Shown: positions 63,422 through 64,000 of the stretch, piece after piece
Layout of the letters: each line of letters opens with the position of its first letter
Numbering within the stretch: position 1 is the stretch's first letter
NCBI GenBank assembly: GCA_977006965.1
Contig: OZ345379.1
Span: 1,054,001-1,118,000, forward strand
Origin: Phymatolithon calcareum
Lineage: Eukaryota > Rhodophyta > Florideophyceae > Hapalidiales
Length of the DNA: 64,000 bases
Reading direction: 5' to 3'
The notes under the pieces: generated by a model
Seen by the model: only the letters and a program-made list of their open reading frames with translations
The model's database searches: none
Told to the model about the DNA's origin: nothing
Position numbers and translations under genes: made by a program

Positions 63422-64000
63422 TTAGACTTCTACGCTTTCCTTTTTCCTCTTCTTCTTCTTCTCGCTGTCGCCGTCAGTGTCGCTCCTTCTACGCTTTTTC
63501 TTCTTGGAACTTCTGCCAACCGAAGCAGTGGCTGGTTCTTCTTTTGAGATGTTCTTCTCTACCTCAAGTTCTTCTTTTTTCGAATCCTTTGCGTCACCGC
63601 TTTGAAGCTCAGCGTTTTCACTTTTCCGCTTTTTCCGTTTCTTCCGGGTACTTTCGTCATGCTTGCTCTTCGACGCCTCGTTCAATTCGCTTTCGCCTTT
63701 CTTTTTTGTCCGGTTTTTCTTTTGCTGCTTGGAGGCATCCAAGACATCAAGTCCAATACTCTCGTTTGCATTAGCTTGTTCAGCCACTCTCTTAGGAGGA
63801 GAACTCAATACGGCCTCATTTTTGACGCTTTCTTTCGGCGTAGCGTTCCGATCGACCTCATTCAAATCACTTCCTTCTTTGTCCTTCGACTCATCATGCA
63901 TTTCCGCAACCTTCAATATCTCTCGCACTTCACTTGTCGGTGCAGGCTGTATTTCTTCTTCATCCTGTATTTTCTTCGCCCCCAGGCCGTTTGTCTCTGT
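63422..64000 (-). CDS. Lys-rich, probably nuclear protein, C-terminal part, cut by window edge
   Basis: The minus frame is open from the right edge to the stop at 63422, about 192 codons. Near the edge it reads NGLGAKKIQDEEEIQ, where the Gly-rich bit might belong to a G-patch. The remainder is acidic/basic low-complexity with several KKKRKK-type signals (SKKKKRRR, EKKKKRKKE at the end), typical of nucleolar proteins. No domain was identified with certainty. Confidence 0.55.
   Translation of the reverse strand, partial: TETNGLGAKKIQDEEEIQPAPTSEVREILKVAEMHDESKDKEGSDLNEVDRNATPKESVKNEAVLSSPPKRVAEQANANESIGLDVLDASKQQKKNRTKKKGESELNEASKSKHDESTRKKRKKRKSENAELQSGDAKDSKKEELEVEKNISKEEPATASVGRSSKKKKRRRSDTDGDSEKKKKRKKESVEV

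Noticed and set aside
1-64000. CRISPR arrays, bacterial operons or phage genes
   Set aside because: No spaced short direct repeats or prokaryotic gene organisation; genes and elements are eukaryotic.

Overview
This is a eukaryotic nuclear window. Its surviving genes are short and intronless (mitochondrial carrier, MetX-like hydrolase, EamA transporter, GT25 glycosyltransferase, exosome subunit), and they sit between long tracts of nested, decayed transposons. A Hedgehog-type Hint domain fragment, intron-poor genes and compact gene islands in a repeat sea resemble multicellular red algae (Chondrus-like). That assignment is an inference from style and was not checked against any database.

Layout. 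The left edge (1-1904) has two divergent genes: a truncated zinc-finger gene and an intact mitochondrial carrier. From 2.5 to 59 kb the window is mostly transposable elements plus broken duplicates of a few host genes. Repeated pairs are: carrier locus (1170-3005 and 20158-21570); an anonymous segment plus an old LINE reverse-transcriptase piece (3125-4290 and 35364-36780); hydrolase locus (4275-8300 and 46095-53446, the second copy split by about 3.8 kb); a Cys-rich secreted-protein gene (29950-30462, 57690-58261 and a 5' scrap at 21840-22065); and an unidentified gene remnant (18240-20150 and 53509-54549). The right edge (60.0-64.0 kb) is a dense island of four genes.

Mobile elements. Three related LINE families (here LINE-A, B and C) share a conserved domain after the reverse transcriptase. 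Most LINE-A insertions carry 13-14 bp target-site duplications. LINE-B has one almost complete copy (12367-16916), nested in a LINE-A copy. Two hAT families (hAT-A, hAT-B) have recognisable terminal inverted repeats and 8-bp target duplications. A chromodomain-type Ty3/gypsy element (22610-29731) has almost identical LTRs but a decayed interior, itself split by a long-inverted-repeat element. There are three solo LTRs, and a copia-like gag-protease fragment lies at 48.2-49.3 kb.

The duplicated segments were hit by different insertions in each copy. Several insertions therefore have an empty-site paralogue in the same window, which lets element boundaries be fixed without outside data. Apparently functional host genes are the carrier, the hydrolase at 5282-6301, possibly a 135-residue membrane protein at 38210-38617, and the right-edge island.
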